64,000 nucleotides of DNA, taken from Nonomuraea soli (lineage in GTDB: Bacteria; Actinomycetota; Actinomycetes; Streptosporangiales; Streptosporangiaceae). The stretch is taken from NCBI RefSeq assembly GCF_013761175.1, contig NZ_JACDUR010000002.1, forward strand, positions 1 to 64,000, written 5' to 3'. Positions within the stretch are counted from its first letter, which is position 1; each line of letters opens with the position of its first letter. Positions 7,711 through 16,330 of this stretch are shown piece after piece. The notes beneath the pieces were generated by a model, which was given only the letters and a program-made list of their open reading frames with translations, was not told the DNA's origin and searched no databases. Made by a program: the position numbers and the translations under genes.

Positions 7711-8702
7711 CAACCGTACGGCGGGGCGTCGCGCTGACGCCGATGGAGCTACGGCGCGACATGATCGTGCGCATGGCCGTGCTCGCGGACGACTTGGGCT
7801 ACGAGATCTTCTTGGTCGCCGAGGGCTGGGGGCTGGACTCGACCGTCCTGCTGGCCGAGATCGCGACCGTCACCCGGAGGATCAAGCTCGCGGCCGGAAT
7901 CCTGTCGGTGTGGAGCCGCACCCCGGGAACTCTCGCGATGGCCGCCGCGACCCTGCACCAGCTCTCGGCCGGCCGCTTCGTCCTCGGCCTGGGCGCCAGC
8001 ACCTCGCAACTGGTGGAGGGCTGGCACGGCCTGCCGTACACCCGCCCGGCGGACCGGCTGCGGCAGGTCGCCGCCGGGGTGCGTTCCCTGCTGGCCGGGG
8101 AACGAGCCGTGCCCGCCGTACCGCGGGCTCGTGCGTTGCGGCTGGGACAGCCGCCGGTCGCGGACCTGCCGATCTGGATCGCCGCCACCGGCGAGCGGAC
8201 CATCCGGGTCGCCGCCGAGCTGGCCGACGGCTGGTACCCGCTCTACCTGCGCCGTGATCGCTGCCACGAGCTGGCCGCCGAGATCGGGCGGCTGCGCGCC
8301 GGCGCGGGCCGGCCCCCGCTCACCGTGGCGGCCGGCCCCCTCACCGTCGTGGACCAGGACCCCGAAGCCGCCCGCACCGTCGCGGCCGCCTGCACGGCGT
8401 TCTACCTCGCGGCCATGGGCGAGGTCTACCCTCGCGTCGTATCGGCGCAGGGCCTCGGCGAGCAGGTCGAGCTCGTCCGCGCCGCCAACGCGTCGACCGG
8501 CCGTGCCTTGGGCGTCGTGCCGGACGCGGCCCAGGTCCTGCTGGACGAGTTCACGGCCTACGGAGCGGCGGCCGACGTGCGGAAGCAGCTGCGGAGCTGG
8601 GACGACGTCGCCGACATCACCATGGTCGGCATCCCGCCGGGTATCGCGTGGCCGCAGATCGAGGCCACCCTGCGCGCCGCCGCCCCTGCCTCCGGCGCTT
8701 GA
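7707..8702 (+). CDS. Luciferase-like (LLM class) flavin/F420-dependent oxidoreductase
   Basis: This 331-residue TIM-barrel oxidoreductase of the bacterial luciferase-like superfamily shows the usual landmarks: AVLADDLGYEIFLVAEGWG near the N-terminus, RRIKLAAGILSVWSRTP, AATLHQLSAGRFVLGLG, then LPIWIAATGERTIRVAAELADGWYP. In actinomycetes these enzymes commonly use F420 or FMN, and the sequence does not decide which. It overlaps the preceding thioesterase-like gene by 4 bp, so the pair probably acts on one substrate, perhaps an acyl or CoA-linked compound (inference). Confidence 0.85.
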   Translation: MTTVRRGVALTPMELRRDMIVRMAVLADDLGYEIFLVAEGWGLDSTVLLAEIATVTRRIKLAAGILSVWSRTPGTLAMAAATLHQLSAGRFVLGLGASTSQLVEGWHGLPYTRPADRLRQVAAGVRSLLAGERAVPAVPRARALRLGQPPVADLPIWIAATGERTIRVAAELADGWYPLYLRRDRCHELAAEIGRLRAGAGRPPLTVAAGPLTVVDQDPEAARTVAAACTAFYLAAMGEVYPRVVSAQGLGEQVELVRAANASTGRALGVVPDAAQVLLDEFTAYGAAADVRKQLRSWDDVADITMVGIPPGIAWPQIEATLRAAAPASGA

Positions 8703-8828
8703 TCCCCTGCCTGCCGAGCCACCAGGCAGAAGTACGGCCTCGCAGCGCGTATTCGTGCGCGGGGCTCCCCCGCAAGATCGGTGTCTACTCATCGCCGGGG
8801 CCCGGGACACACCAACAGAAGGATCACG

Positions 8829-9362
8829 ATGAGAAACGCACTACGCACGCTCGCCCTGGGGGCACTGGTGGCGGCGCCGTTGCTGGCCATGTCGGCCCCG
8901 GCGCACGCTCTGACCAATGTGACGTCGAGCGGCGGACGGCTCTCCGTCAACGCGGCGAACGTCAGCGACGCCATCTCCATCAACCTCGAGAGCGGCTTCC
9001 TCGTGGTGAGGAACAACAAGGACCCGCTGATCACCGGGGGAGTCTGCCAGCAGGTCGACGCCAACACGGTGCGGTGCCCGAGCGGGGGTGTCACCAACAT
9101 CCAGGCCAACCTGCAGGGTGGCAACGACACCCTGAGCAACAACACCTCGCTGCCTTCGAGGGTCTTCATGGGCCCGGGGGTGGACACCTTCTTCGGCGGT
9201 CCGGGGAAGGACTTCGTCTCCGGGGACGACAACGACGACGTGCTGAACGGCAGGGGAGGCAACGACATCCTGGTCGGCAACGCCGGGTTCGATCAGGGCT
9301 TCGGCGGCGCGGACAACGACTTCTGCGACACCGAGACGCTGAACTCCTGCGAGGATTCCTGA
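8829..9362 (+). CDS. Secreted protein with RTX-like calcium-binding repeats
   Basis: This 177-residue exported protein has a signal peptide of about 27 residues ending in SAPAHA. A middle region lacks clear motifs, and the C-terminal third contains glycine/aspartate nonapeptide-like repeats (GPGVDTFFGGPGKDFVSG, DDNDDVLNGRGGNDILVG, GFGGADNDF) resembling hemolysin-type calcium-binding turns. Two Cys near the end (DFCDTE, NSCED) may form a disulphide. AGAAGGA precedes the ATG. The protein is much smaller than RTX toxins and has no toxin domain. Similar small Ca-repeat proteins are common in actinomycetes, with unknown roles. Confidence 0.8.
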   Translation: MRNALRTLALGALVAAPLLAMSAPAHALTNVTSSGGRLSVNAANVSDAISINLESGFLVVRNNKDPLITGGVCQQVDANTVRCPSGGVTNIQANLQGGNDTLSNNTSLPSRVFMGPGVDTFFGGPGKDFVSGDDNDDVLNGRGGNDILVGNAGFDQGFGGADNDFCDTETLNSCEDS

Positions 9363-9396
9363 CCGGTCCCTGATCGCCGCCCCGGCGGCGGCGCCT

Positions 9397-10143
9397 TCAT
9401 CGCGGTTCGAGGATGGCGAAGGTGGCGCCGGCGGGGTCGGTGACGATGCTGCGCCGGCCGAGCGGGGTGCCGGACGGCGGGGTGACGTCCGCCGCGCCGA
9501 GCCGGCGGGCGCGGGCGGCGGCGGCGTCGCAGTCGGCGACCTGGAAGTAGGGCCGCCAGGTGGCGGGCCCGTCGTGGGCGGTGACGTCGCCGACGTCGGT
9601 GCCCAGGTGGTGCCAGGTGGTGCGCCCGTCGGGGAGGCGGACGGTGGTCCAGCCGAAGACGGCGGTGTAGAAGCCGTCGGACCGGGCGGGGTCGGGGCTG
9701 AGGAGTTCCAGGTGGCACAGGGCCGAGGGCTCGTTCATGGCTCCGGCGCCCTTGAGGTCGTAGGGCCGCCAGAGGGCGAAGTCGGCGCCCTGCGGGTCGA
9801 CGCAGATGGCGATGCGGCCGAGGTTGGCGACGTCGGCGGGGGCCAGGACCTCGGCGCCGCCGTGCCGGACGACGCCGGCGGTGGTCTGTTCGAGCTCGTC
9901 GCTGCGGAAGTACGCGCTCCAGGAGGCGGTGGGCGAGTCGGAGAAGTCGAGCATGCCGCCGACCTCGGGCCCCTGGACGTCGCCGAGGGTGAAGATCTCG
10001 TAGTCGGAGAAGGAGTCCAGGGACAGCCGGTAGCCGCCCCACCCGAACAGGTCGCCGTAGAAGGCGCGGGCCGCCTCCGGGTCGGGGGTCGCGAGCTCCA
10101 CCCAGGACGGCATCCCGGCCGGATAGTCCGTCATCCTCAGCAC
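9397..10143 (-). CDS. Two-domain VOC (glyoxalase/bleomycin-resistance) family protein
   Basis: This 248-residue protein is made of two consecutive VOC domains: about 8-120 (WVELATPDPEAARAFYGDLFGW to DPQGADFALW) and about 137-246 (CHLELLSPDPARSDGFYTAVFGW to DPAGATFAIL). This is the architecture of CFP30B/hydroxylase-like VOC proteins widespread in Streptomyces and relatives. AGGAGG is close to the GTG at 10143, while an ATG lies 9 nt further in, so the exact start is uncertain. The reaction is unknown. It is convergent with the RTX-like gene; a small G+C-rich hairpin (9375-9390) lies between them. Confidence 0.85.
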   Translation of the reverse strand: MLRMTDYPAGMPSWVELATPDPEAARAFYGDLFGWGGYRLSLDSFSDYEIFTLGDVQGPEVGGMLDFSDSPTASWSAYFRSDELEQTTAGVVRHGGAEVLAPADVANLGRIAICVDPQGADFALWRPYDLKGAGAMNEPSALCHLELLSPDPARSDGFYTAVFGWTTVRLPDGRTTWHHLGTDVGDVTAHDGPATWRPYFQVADCDAAAARARRLGAADVTPPSGTPLGRRSIVTDPAGATFAILEPR

Positions 10144-10330
10144 CGCGCCTCCTGAACCCGCCTGTTCGATCTTGTTGTCAGGCTAGGTCGCCCCTTTCCA
10201 GGGGAAAGGCATCGGGGAGGAAAGGTTGCGCTATGCCCGGATCTGGCCGGGCGGCGCCTCGACGATCCCGACCCTGCCGGGTTCCGGGATTGCCGCCGGC
10301 CACCTCTCGAACATTTGTGCGGTCAACCTC

Positions 10331-10336
10331 TACAGT
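10331..10336 (+). promoter_or_regulatory. -10 element of a leaderless promoter
   Basis: TACAGT lies 6 nt before the ATG at 10343 and no Shine-Dalgarno sequence is present. This is the spacing expected when transcription starts at the start codon. The same hexamer is used 7 nt before the TetR gene start at 58427. Confidence 0.5.
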
Positions 10337-10342
10337 GTCGGC

Positions 10343-11518
10343 ATGACCGAAATCGGAACGGACTGGCGGCTGCTCGACGGTGTGGCGACGGCCTGGTTCG
10401 ACGCCGCTTCGCTGAGCGAAGGGGCCGCGCTGGCCGGGCACATCGTGGAGCTGGGGGCCGTGGCCGACCTGCGCGCCTCCGGCATCCGGGTGCGCCTCGA
10501 CCCGGAGGACCTCAAGCACGCCCAGACGGTGTCGGAGGCCGCGCGGGCCCTCGGGCTGGCCGCGAACCCCGCCGTCCTGCAACACCTGAGCGTCGTGGCC
10601 GAATCCGCGGACCCGCCCGCGGTGAGACGGTTCTGGCAGCACGCGCTCGACTACGTGCCCGGGCAGGACGGCGGTCTGGCCGATCCGCTCAGGCGCGACC
10701 CCGCGCTGCGGATCCGGGAGTCGGCCGAGCCCCGGCCCCTGCGCAACCGCATCCACCTCGACGTGGTCCGGCCGGAGGCCGCGGTCGGGCAGGCGGGCCT
10801 CGGTGAGGCCTCGGGACCGTTCGGGGTCCGCCACGCCGACCCCGACGGCAACGAGGTCGACCTGGTGCCGGGCGCGGCGCTCGGCGAGGGGGGCGAGACG
10901 GCCGACTGGCAGGCGGTCTTCAGCGCGATGGCGTGCTATCGCACCACCTCTCCGGCGCAGCAGCGTGACCTGGCCGCCACGGCGGCGGCGCTGGCCGGGG
11001 ACGTGGGCTTCCCGCTGTTGATCGACCTGCGTCCCGGGCTCGTGATCCTCGACAGCGGCAAGGACCAGTGGGAGGAGGACGCCCACGGCCTCGGTCTCGA
11101 CTTCACCGATCTCGCCCGCAAGCTCCAGGCCGCCGCGCGCGGACTCGGGGCCGGCGCGGATCCGGGGCTGCCGCGCTTCGTGCAGCTCTTCCTCGACGCC
11201 GCCGACGTCGAGGCGATCCGCGCGTTCTGGGCCGCGGCACTCGGGTACACCCACGACCGGCGGGCAGGGGCGAGCGACATCCACGACCCGCGGCGGCTGA
11301 ACCCGGTGCTGGTGTTCCAGGAGCTCGATCTTTCGGAGACGGAGCGGCGCCGGCAGCGCAACCGCATCCACGTCGAGCTGGCGGTGCCGTCGGACCTAGC
11401 GCGGGAGCGCCTCGCCGCGCTCGTCGCGGCCGGTGGCCGGCTCCTGGGCGAGTCGGAGGGCCGCTGGCGGGTCGCCGATCCCGAGGGCAACGACCTGGTG
11501 ATCGTCAGCGGGGCGTGA
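10343..11518 (+). CDS. Internally duplicated pterin-dehydratase-like plus VOC protein
   Basis: This 391-residue protein is built from two copies of one module. Each has a helical pterin-carbinolamine-dehydratase-like part (first copy: LDPEDLKHAQTVSEAARALGL, ANPAVLQ; second: LDFTDLARKLQAAARGLGAGADP), followed by a VOC/glyoxalase half (RNRIHLDVV to DPDGNEVDLVPG, then RNRIHVELAVP to DPEGNDLVIVSG). Actinobacterial proteins with one such module are known, annotated only as VOC family. The classical dehydratase HH pair is not visible, so catalysis is unproven. The ATG at 10343 was chosen on leaderless spacing; the frame is open upstream without homologous character. Confidence 0.7.
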   Translation: MTEIGTDWRLLDGVATAWFDAASLSEGAALAGHIVELGAVADLRASGIRVRLDPEDLKHAQTVSEAARALGLAANPAVLQHLSVVAESADPPAVRRFWQHALDYVPGQDGGLADPLRRDPALRIRESAEPRPLRNRIHLDVVRPEAAVGQAGLGEASGPFGVRHADPDGNEVDLVPGAALGEGGETADWQAVFSAMACYRTTSPAQQRDLAATAAALAGDVGFPLLIDLRPGLVILDSGKDQWEEDAHGLGLDFTDLARKLQAAARGLGAGADPGLPRFVQLFLDAADVEAIRAFWAAALGYTHDRRAGASDIHDPRRLNPVLVFQELDLSETERRRQRNRIHVELAVPSDLARERLAALVAAGGRLLGESEGRWRVADPEGNDLVIVSGA

Positions 11519-11532
11519 GCTCGGCGGTACGC

Positions 11533-11922
11533 CTATGGGCCGGGCTCGTCGCTGAGCAGGCTGCGCAGCAGCGCCTCGTCACCGGTGTCGAGCTCGCTCA
11601 CGAACCGCCGGAGCACGGTGGCGTGATCGTCCTCCGCCCTGAGCAGCGCGCTCATGCGCTGCGCGACCAGCCCGGCGGCGTCCACGAGGGCCCCGTAGCG
11701 ATACGAGCGGCCCTCCCGGCGCCGCGTGACCGCCTCCTTCTTGTGCAGGCGGATCAGTGTCGTGACCACGGCGCTGTAGGACAGCGCGCCCGACGGGTCG
11801 ATCCGGTCGCGCACCTGGCCGGGCGTGAGCGAGCGGCCCGCGTCGCGCAAGGCGGTGAGGATCGCCGCCTCCAGCTCGCCGGGCCGGCGGCGGTCGGCGC
11901 GGCCCTGCGGGTCGGTGTTCAT
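11533..11922 (-). CDS. BlaI/MecI/CopY-family transcriptional repressor
   Basis: This 129-residue winged-helix repressor has the family pattern: GELEAAILTALRDAGRSLTPGQVRDRI, YSAVVTTLIRLHKKEAVTRRREGRSYRY, then a C-terminal helical dimerisation region. The ATG at 11922 was chosen because TAGGGT (minus strand, 11935-11930) stands 7 nt upstream, a leaderless arrangement; two in-frame GTGs overlap or abut that element. It is divergent from an M56 peptidase gene, the classical BlaI/BlaR1 arrangement in which the membrane peptidase triggers removal of the repressor. No beta-lactamase or penicillin-binding gene is nearby. Confidence 0.88.
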   Translation of the reverse strand: MNTDPQGRADRRRPGELEAAILTALRDAGRSLTPGQVRDRIDPSGALSYSAVVTTLIRLHKKEAVTRRREGRSYRYGALVDAAGLVAQRMSALLRAEDDHATVLRRFVSELDTGDEALLRSLLSDEPGP

Positions 11923-11994
11923 CACTGACACCCTATCGAGGCATCCCGAATCTCATGGCAGGCTGAAGGCCACGTCACAGCCAAGGAGAGGCCG

Positions 11995-12918
11995 ATGTTC
12001 GATCACTTCGTGTGGTCGGTGGTGGTGAGCCCCCCGCTGATCGTGGTAGCGGCCCGTCTCGTCGCCGGCGGGCTCGCCCCCGCGCGTGCCGCTCGGGTGC
12101 TGGCCTGGTCCGCCGCGGTGGTGGCGGCGGCGAGCACGGCGAATCTGGCGGTGTTCGCCCTCAAGGCCGTGGCCGAGGTGCCGGCGGTGGCCGGGGTGCT
12201 GGGCTGGTCGCCGGAGGTGGTCCAGGCGGACACGGCCCAGGTTCCCTGGGTGTCGTGGGCATCGCTGGTGCTGGTGGTCGCCGCCGTCGCCTCGGTGGGC
12301 CGGACTCACCGCCGCCATCGTCGCGACCTGCGGGCGGCTCAGGTGTTCTCGCGTCCGGGCGACGGGGTGCTGCTGGTCGAGGACGACGCCGTGACCGCCT
12401 TCGCGGTGCCGGGCGCGTCGCGGGATCCCGGCTGGGTGGTCGTCACCACCGGCATGCGCGAGGCGTTGACCGCGCGGCAGTACCAAGCGCTCCTGGCGCA
12501 CGAGCGCGCCCACCTCGCCGGGGCCCATCATCGGCTGGTACGGCTGGCCGAGCTGGCCGGCGCCGCCCATCCGGCGTTGTGGTGGGTGAGCCGCCAGGTC
12601 GGTTTCCTGGTCGAGCGCGCCGCGGACGAGGAGGCGGCGGCCGAGGTGGGCGACCGGCGGCTGGTGGCGCAGGCCGTCGGTCAGGCGGCGCTGGCTTCCA
12701 CCAGGTCGGGCAGAGTGTCACAGGTCCTGCACGTGGCGGGGCAGGCGAGGCCGGGGGCGGTTCCGAGGCGGGTGTCCGCGCTGTTGCGGCCCGCCCGCCG
12801 TACGCGCCGGATGCCGGCCGTGGTCCCGGTGGCGGTGGCGGTGGCGACCGTGGTGTGGACCGGTGAGGCGATCTGGGACCTGCTGGAGCTGCTCTGGCTG
12901 GCCGCCTCCGGGAGGTGA
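11995..12918 (+). CDS. M56/BlaR1-like membrane metallopeptidase
   Basis: This 307-residue integral membrane protein has two N-terminal hydrophobic segments (VVSPPLIVVAARLVAGGLA; VLAWSAAVVAAASTANLAVF), a third near residue 90, the zinc motif LLAHERAHL (HExxH) near residue 165, and a further Glu in VERAADEEAAAEVGD as probable third ligand. A last membrane helix lies near the C-terminus (VVPVAVAVATVVWTGEAIW). It lacks the long extracellular penicillin-sensing domain of BlaR1. AAGGAGAGG precedes the ATG. It pairs with the divergent BlaI-type repressor as a signalling protease; the stimulus and target genes are not indicated. Confidence 0.88.
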   Translation: MFDHFVWSVVVSPPLIVVAARLVAGGLAPARAARVLAWSAAVVAAASTANLAVFALKAVAEVPAVAGVLGWSPEVVQADTAQVPWVSWASLVLVVAAVASVGRTHRRHRRDLRAAQVFSRPGDGVLLVEDDAVTAFAVPGASRDPGWVVVTTGMREALTARQYQALLAHERAHLAGAHHRLVRLAELAGAAHPALWWVSRQVGFLVERAADEEAAAEVGDRRLVAQAVGQAALASTRSGRVSQVLHVAGQARPGAVPRRVSALLRPARRTRRMPAVVPVAVAVATVVWTGEAIWDLLELLWLAASGR

Positions 12919-12934
12919 GGGCCCGCCTAGGTAG

Positions 12935-12953
12935 TTAGGTGAGCCTATGTTAA
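12935..12953. promoter_or_regulatory. IdeR/DmdR-like iron box upstream of efeUOB
   Basis: TTAGGTGAGCCTATGTTAA matches most positions of the actinobacterial iron-box consensus (TTAGGTTAGSCTAACCTAA), with both outer half-sites (TTAGG and TTAA) kept. It overlaps a possible -10 (TATGTT) and lies 58 bp before efeU, so an iron-loaded IdeR/DmdR repressor would shut off the operon. The match was judged by eye. Confidence 0.7.
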
Positions 12954-13010
12954 CTTCTACAGCATGTAGCGGAGCCTGCCGGGCTCTCCTCCGACTCTCA
13001 GGAGCATGCT

Positions 13011-13835
13011 GTGCTCGCCAGCTACCTCATCGGCCTGCGTGAAGGGCTGGAGGCGACCCTGGTCGTCTCGGTCCTGGTCGCCTTCCTGGTCAAGAGCGAC
13101 CGCAGGGACAAACTGCCGCTGGTGTGGACCGGCGTGCTCGCGGCCGTGGCCCTGTCGGTCGGCTTCGGCGCGGTCCTCACCTTCACCGCCGCGCGGCTCG
13201 GATTCCAGCAGCGGGAGCTGTTCGAGGCGATCACCTCGCTGCTCGCCGTCGTGTTCGTCACCTGGATGATCTTCTGGATGCGACGGGCGGCCCGCGCCCT
13301 CTCCGCCGAACTGCGCGGCAAGCTCTCCGAGGCGCTGGAACTGGGCTCCCTGGCCGTCGTCGTCATGGCCTTCCTGGCCGTCGCGCGCGAAGGGCTGGAG
13401 ACGGCACTGCTCTTCTTCGCCTCCGTGCAGGGCGCCACCGCCTCGGCCCAGCCGCTGATCGGCATCACCCTGGGCGTGCTCACCTCGATCGTGCTCGGCT
13501 ACGGCCTCTACAGGTCCGCCGTGCGCGTCAACCTCACCACGTTCTTCACCTGGACGGGCCTGCTGCTCATCCTCGTGGCCGCCGGGATCTTCAAGTACGG
13601 CGTGCACGATCTGCAGGAGGCGGGGGTGCTTCCCGGACTGAACAGCCTCGCCTTCGACATCGGCGCCGTGCTGCCCGCCGACTCCTGGTACGGCGCGCTG
13701 CTGGGCGGCATGTTCAACATCACCCCGCAGCCCAGCGTCCTGGAGACCGTCGCGTGGGCCGTCTACCTCGTCCCCACCCTGTACTTCTTCCTGCGCCCGT
13801 CCCGCACCAAGCTCACCCCCGCCCCCGTGGTCTGA
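13011..13835 (+). CDS. efeU: Iron permease EfeU (FTR1 family)
   Basis: This 274-residue membrane permease for iron has about seven hydrophobic helices. The two diagnostic REGLE motifs are present: LREGLEATLVV near residue 10 and AREGLETALLFF near 125, whose Glu residues are thought to carry ferric iron. It starts with GTG 6 nt after AGGAG. efeO and efeB follow at once in the same direction, so this is a complete EfeUOB ferrous-iron importer, working by oxidation by EfeB, capture by EfeO and transport by EfeU. The upstream iron box implies repression when iron is replete. Confidence 0.95.
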   Translation: MLASYLIGLREGLEATLVVSVLVAFLVKSDRRDKLPLVWTGVLAAVALSVGFGAVLTFTAARLGFQQRELFEAITSLLAVVFVTWMIFWMRRAARALSAELRGKLSEALELGSLAVVVMAFLAVAREGLETALLFFASVQGATASAQPLIGITLGVLTSIVLGYGLYRSAVRVNLTTFFTWTGLLLILVAAGIFKYGVHDLQEAGVLPGLNSLAFDIGAVLPADSWYGALLGGMFNITPQPSVLETVAWAVYLVPTLYFFLRPSRTKLTPAPVV

Positions 13836-13849
13836 ACAGGAGCACCACC

Positions 13850-14995
13850 ATGTCCGCCATCACCCGTCTCACCATCGGCGCCCTCGCCGTGGCCGCGCTG
13901 ACCGCGTGCGCGGCCGAGACCCCCGCCGGTCCGGGCGCGGCGGCCCAACCCGGTCAAGCCGGGCCCGGCAAGGTCGCGGTCGCCGCCAGCGACACCGAGT
14001 GCAAGGTGGCCGTCTCCGAGGTGGCCGCCGGCACCAGCACCTTCGCCGTCACCAACGGCGGCAGCAAGGTCACCGAGTTCTACGTCTACGCGCCGGGCGA
14101 CCGGGTGATGGCCGAGGTCGAGAACATCGTGCCGGGCCTGACCCGCGAGCTGATCGCCGAGCTGCCCGCGGGCAGCTACGAGACGGCCTGCAAGCCGGGC
14201 ATGGTGGGCAAGGGCATCCGCAGCCCGCTGAAGGTCACCGGCGAGCACAAGCCGCTCAACGCCGACGCCAAGCTCGCCGAGGCCACCGCCAGCTACAAGC
14301 GATACGTCAAGAGCCAGAGCGACACGCTGCTGGTCAAGACCCAGGAGTTCGTCGACGCGGTCAAGGCGGGCGAGATCGACAAGGCCAAGGAGCTCTTCCC
14401 GGTCTCGCGCACCTACTGGGAGCGCATCGAGCCGGTCGCGGAGATCTTCGGCGACCTCGATCCGGCCATCGACGCCCGCGAGGCCGACCTGGCCGAGGGC
14501 GAGGAGTGGACCGGCTTCCACAAGATCGAGAAGGATCTGTGGATCACCAAGGACATCAGCAAGGACGGCCCGATCGCCGACAAGCTCATCGCCGACGTCA
14601 AGACCATCGTGGCCAAGGCCAACACCGCCGAGCTGACCCCGCTCAACCTGGCCAACGGCGCCAAGGAGCTGCTCGACGAGGTCGCCACCGGCAAGATCAC
14701 CGGGGAGGAGGACATCTGGTCGCACACCGACCTGTGGGACTTCGCCGCCAACCTGGCCGGTTCCAAGGCCGCCGTGCAGTCGCTGCGCCCGGTGCTGGAG
14801 GAGCGTGCTCCCGACCTGGTCAAGACCCTCGACGAGAAGTTCGCCGCCGCCGAGGCGGAGCTCGGCAAGCACCAGAAGGGCGACGGCTGGCGGCTGCACA
14901 ACGAGCTGTCCAAGGAGGAGCTGAAGAGCCTGTCCGATGTGATCAACGCACTCGCCGAGCCGATCAGCACGATCGCGCCGATCGTCGCGAAGTAG
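13850..14995 (+). CDS. efeO: Iron-uptake lipoprotein EfeO
   Basis: This 381-residue exported lipoprotein has a signal peptide with lipobox LTAC (Cys near residue 20) that anchors it outside the membrane. Residues about 45-130 form the cupredoxin-like domain, and the rest is the M75/imelysin-like helical domain with the metal-binding HxxE in GFHKIEKDLW. A GGAG-containing site precedes the ATG, 14 bp after efeU. EfeO binds iron and hands it to EfeU. The length and domain order are normal for EfeO. Confidence 0.95.
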   Translation: MSAITRLTIGALAVAALTACAAETPAGPGAAAQPGQAGPGKVAVAASDTECKVAVSEVAAGTSTFAVTNGGSKVTEFYVYAPGDRVMAEVENIVPGLTRELIAELPAGSYETACKPGMVGKGIRSPLKVTGEHKPLNADAKLAEATASYKRYVKSQSDTLLVKTQEFVDAVKAGEIDKAKELFPVSRTYWERIEPVAEIFGDLDPAIDAREADLAEGEEWTGFHKIEKDLWITKDISKDGPIADKLIADVKTIVAKANTAELTPLNLANGAKELLDEVATGKITGEEDIWSHTDLWDFAANLAGSKAAVQSLRPVLEERAPDLVKTLDEKFAAAEAELGKHQKGDGWRLHNELSKEELKSLSDVINALAEPISTIAPIVAK

Positions 14996-15000
14996 GCGCC

Positions 15001-16224
15001 ATGAGCATCAGCCGGCGCACGATGTTCGGCCTCGGAGCCGCCGGGGCCGCGGCGGTGGGAGCGGGCGCGATCGCCGCCCGCTCGCTGCTGGAGGAGCCGA
15101 CCGCGGCTCACGCCGCCTCCACCTCCGACCCGTTCCCCTTCTACGGCGAGCACCAGGCGGGCATCGTCACCCCCGCCCAGGACCGCCTGCACTTCGTCGC
15201 CTTCGACGTCACCACCTCCCGGCGCGACGAACTCCTCGAGTTGCTGCAGGAGTGGACGGCCGCAGCCGCCCGCCTCACCCAGGGCAAGGAGGCCGGCGCG
15301 TTCGGCGCCGTCGGCGGACCCGCCGAGGGCGCGCCCGACGACACCGGCGAGGCGCTCGGCCTGCCCGCCTCGGGGCTGACCCTCACCATCGGCTTCGGCG
15401 CCTCGCTGTTCGACGACCGGTTCGGGCTGGCCGCCAAGCTCCCCGCCGCGCTGGCGCCCCTGCCGAAGTTCCCCGGCGAGCGGCTGATCCCCGAGATCTC
15501 CGGCGGCGACATCTGCGTGCAGGCGTGCGCCCACGACCCGCAGGTGGCCGTGCACGCCATCAGGAACCTGGCGCGCATCGGGTTCGGCCGGGTGTCGGTG
15601 CGCTGGTCCCAGCTCGGCTTCGGCCGTACGTCGTCGACCTCGCGCGCCCAGGTGACCCCCCGCAACCTGATGGGGTTCAAGGACGGCACCAACAACATGA
15701 AGCTGGAGGACGCGGCGCTGGTCCGCGAGCAGCTCTGGGCCTCCGCGGCCGACGGGGCCGCCTGGATGGCGGGCGGCAGCTACCTGGTCACCCGCAAGAT
15801 CCGCATGACGATCGAGACGTGGGACCGCACCTCGCTGCGCGAGCAGGAGGACATCTTCGGCCGCGACAAGGGCGAGGGCGCCCCGGTGGGCAAGGCGCGG
15901 GAGTTCGATCCGGTGGACCTGGCCGCGATGAAGCCGGATGCCCACGTACGGCTGGCGCACCCCTCGCAGCACGGTGACGCGCACCTGCTGCGGCGGGGCT
16001 ACAACTTCGTCGACGGCTCCGACGGGCTCGGGCGCCTGGACGCCGGGTTGTTCTTCATCGCCTACCAGCGCGACCCGCGCAAGCAGTTCGTGCCAGTCCA
16101 GATGAGCCTGGCCAGGACCGACCCGCTGAACGAGTACATCAAGCACGTCTCCAGCGGGCTGTTCGCCTGCCCGCCCGGCGTGCGCGACGCGGGCGACTTC
16201 TGGGGGCGCGAACTGTTCGCCTGA
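15001..16224 (+). CDS. efeB: Deferrochelatase/DyP-type peroxidase EfeB
   Basis: This 407-residue haem peroxidase is exported folded: the N-terminus carries a twin-arginine signal (SRRTMFGLGAAGAAA). The DyP signature GFKDGTNN contains the distal Asp, and later regions (RKIRMTIETWDRTSL, RRGYNFVDGSD, FFIAYQRDPRKQF) are typical of EfeB. It begins 5 nt after the efeO stop and completes the operon. EfeB oxidises ferrous iron or removes iron from haem outside the membrane. A short hairpin (16249-16266) after the gene may end the transcript. Confidence 0.95.
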   Translation: MSISRRTMFGLGAAGAAAVGAGAIAARSLLEEPTAAHAASTSDPFPFYGEHQAGIVTPAQDRLHFVAFDVTTSRRDELLELLQEWTAAAARLTQGKEAGAFGAVGGPAEGAPDDTGEALGLPASGLTLTIGFGASLFDDRFGLAAKLPAALAPLPKFPGERLIPEISGGDICVQACAHDPQVAVHAIRNLARIGFGRVSVRWSQLGFGRTSSTSRAQVTPRNLMGFKDGTNNMKLEDAALVREQLWASAADGAAWMAGGSYLVTRKIRMTIETWDRTSLREQEDIFGRDKGEGAPVGKAREFDPVDLAAMKPDAHVRLAHPSQHGDAHLLRRGYNFVDGSDGLGRLDAGLFFIAYQRDPRKQFVPVQMSLARTDPLNEYIKHVSSGLFACPPGVRDAGDFWGRELFA

Positions 16225-16248
16225 TCGCCCACCACCTCGATGATCACG

Positions 16249-16266
16249 GCCGGGTCCCTGCCCGGC
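16249..16266 (+). terminator. Weak hairpin after efeB
   Basis: GCCGGG and CCCGGC pair with a 6-nt loop, 25 nt after the efeB stop. There is no T-run, so it is only a candidate end for the efeUOB transcript. Confidence 0.3.
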
Positions 16267-16330
16267 TGCTGGGTGTCTCATTGCCTTCGGGCGGGGACGC
16301 CAGGGGAGGGGCGACGGGGGAAGGGCGAGC

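Noticed and set aside
5774..9362. A biosynthetic gene cluster (methyltransferase, thioesterase-like, luciferase-like oxidoreductase)
   Set aside because: There is no synthase, carrier protein, NRPS, PKS or precursor peptide, and the strand pattern breaks into independent small units.
11533..12918. Beta-lactam resistance locus (BlaI/BlaR1)
   Set aside because: The pair is BlaI/M56-like, but the sensor lacks a penicillin-binding domain, no beta-lactamase is nearby and I could not find the classical operator in the gap. Such pairs have other roles in actinomycetes.
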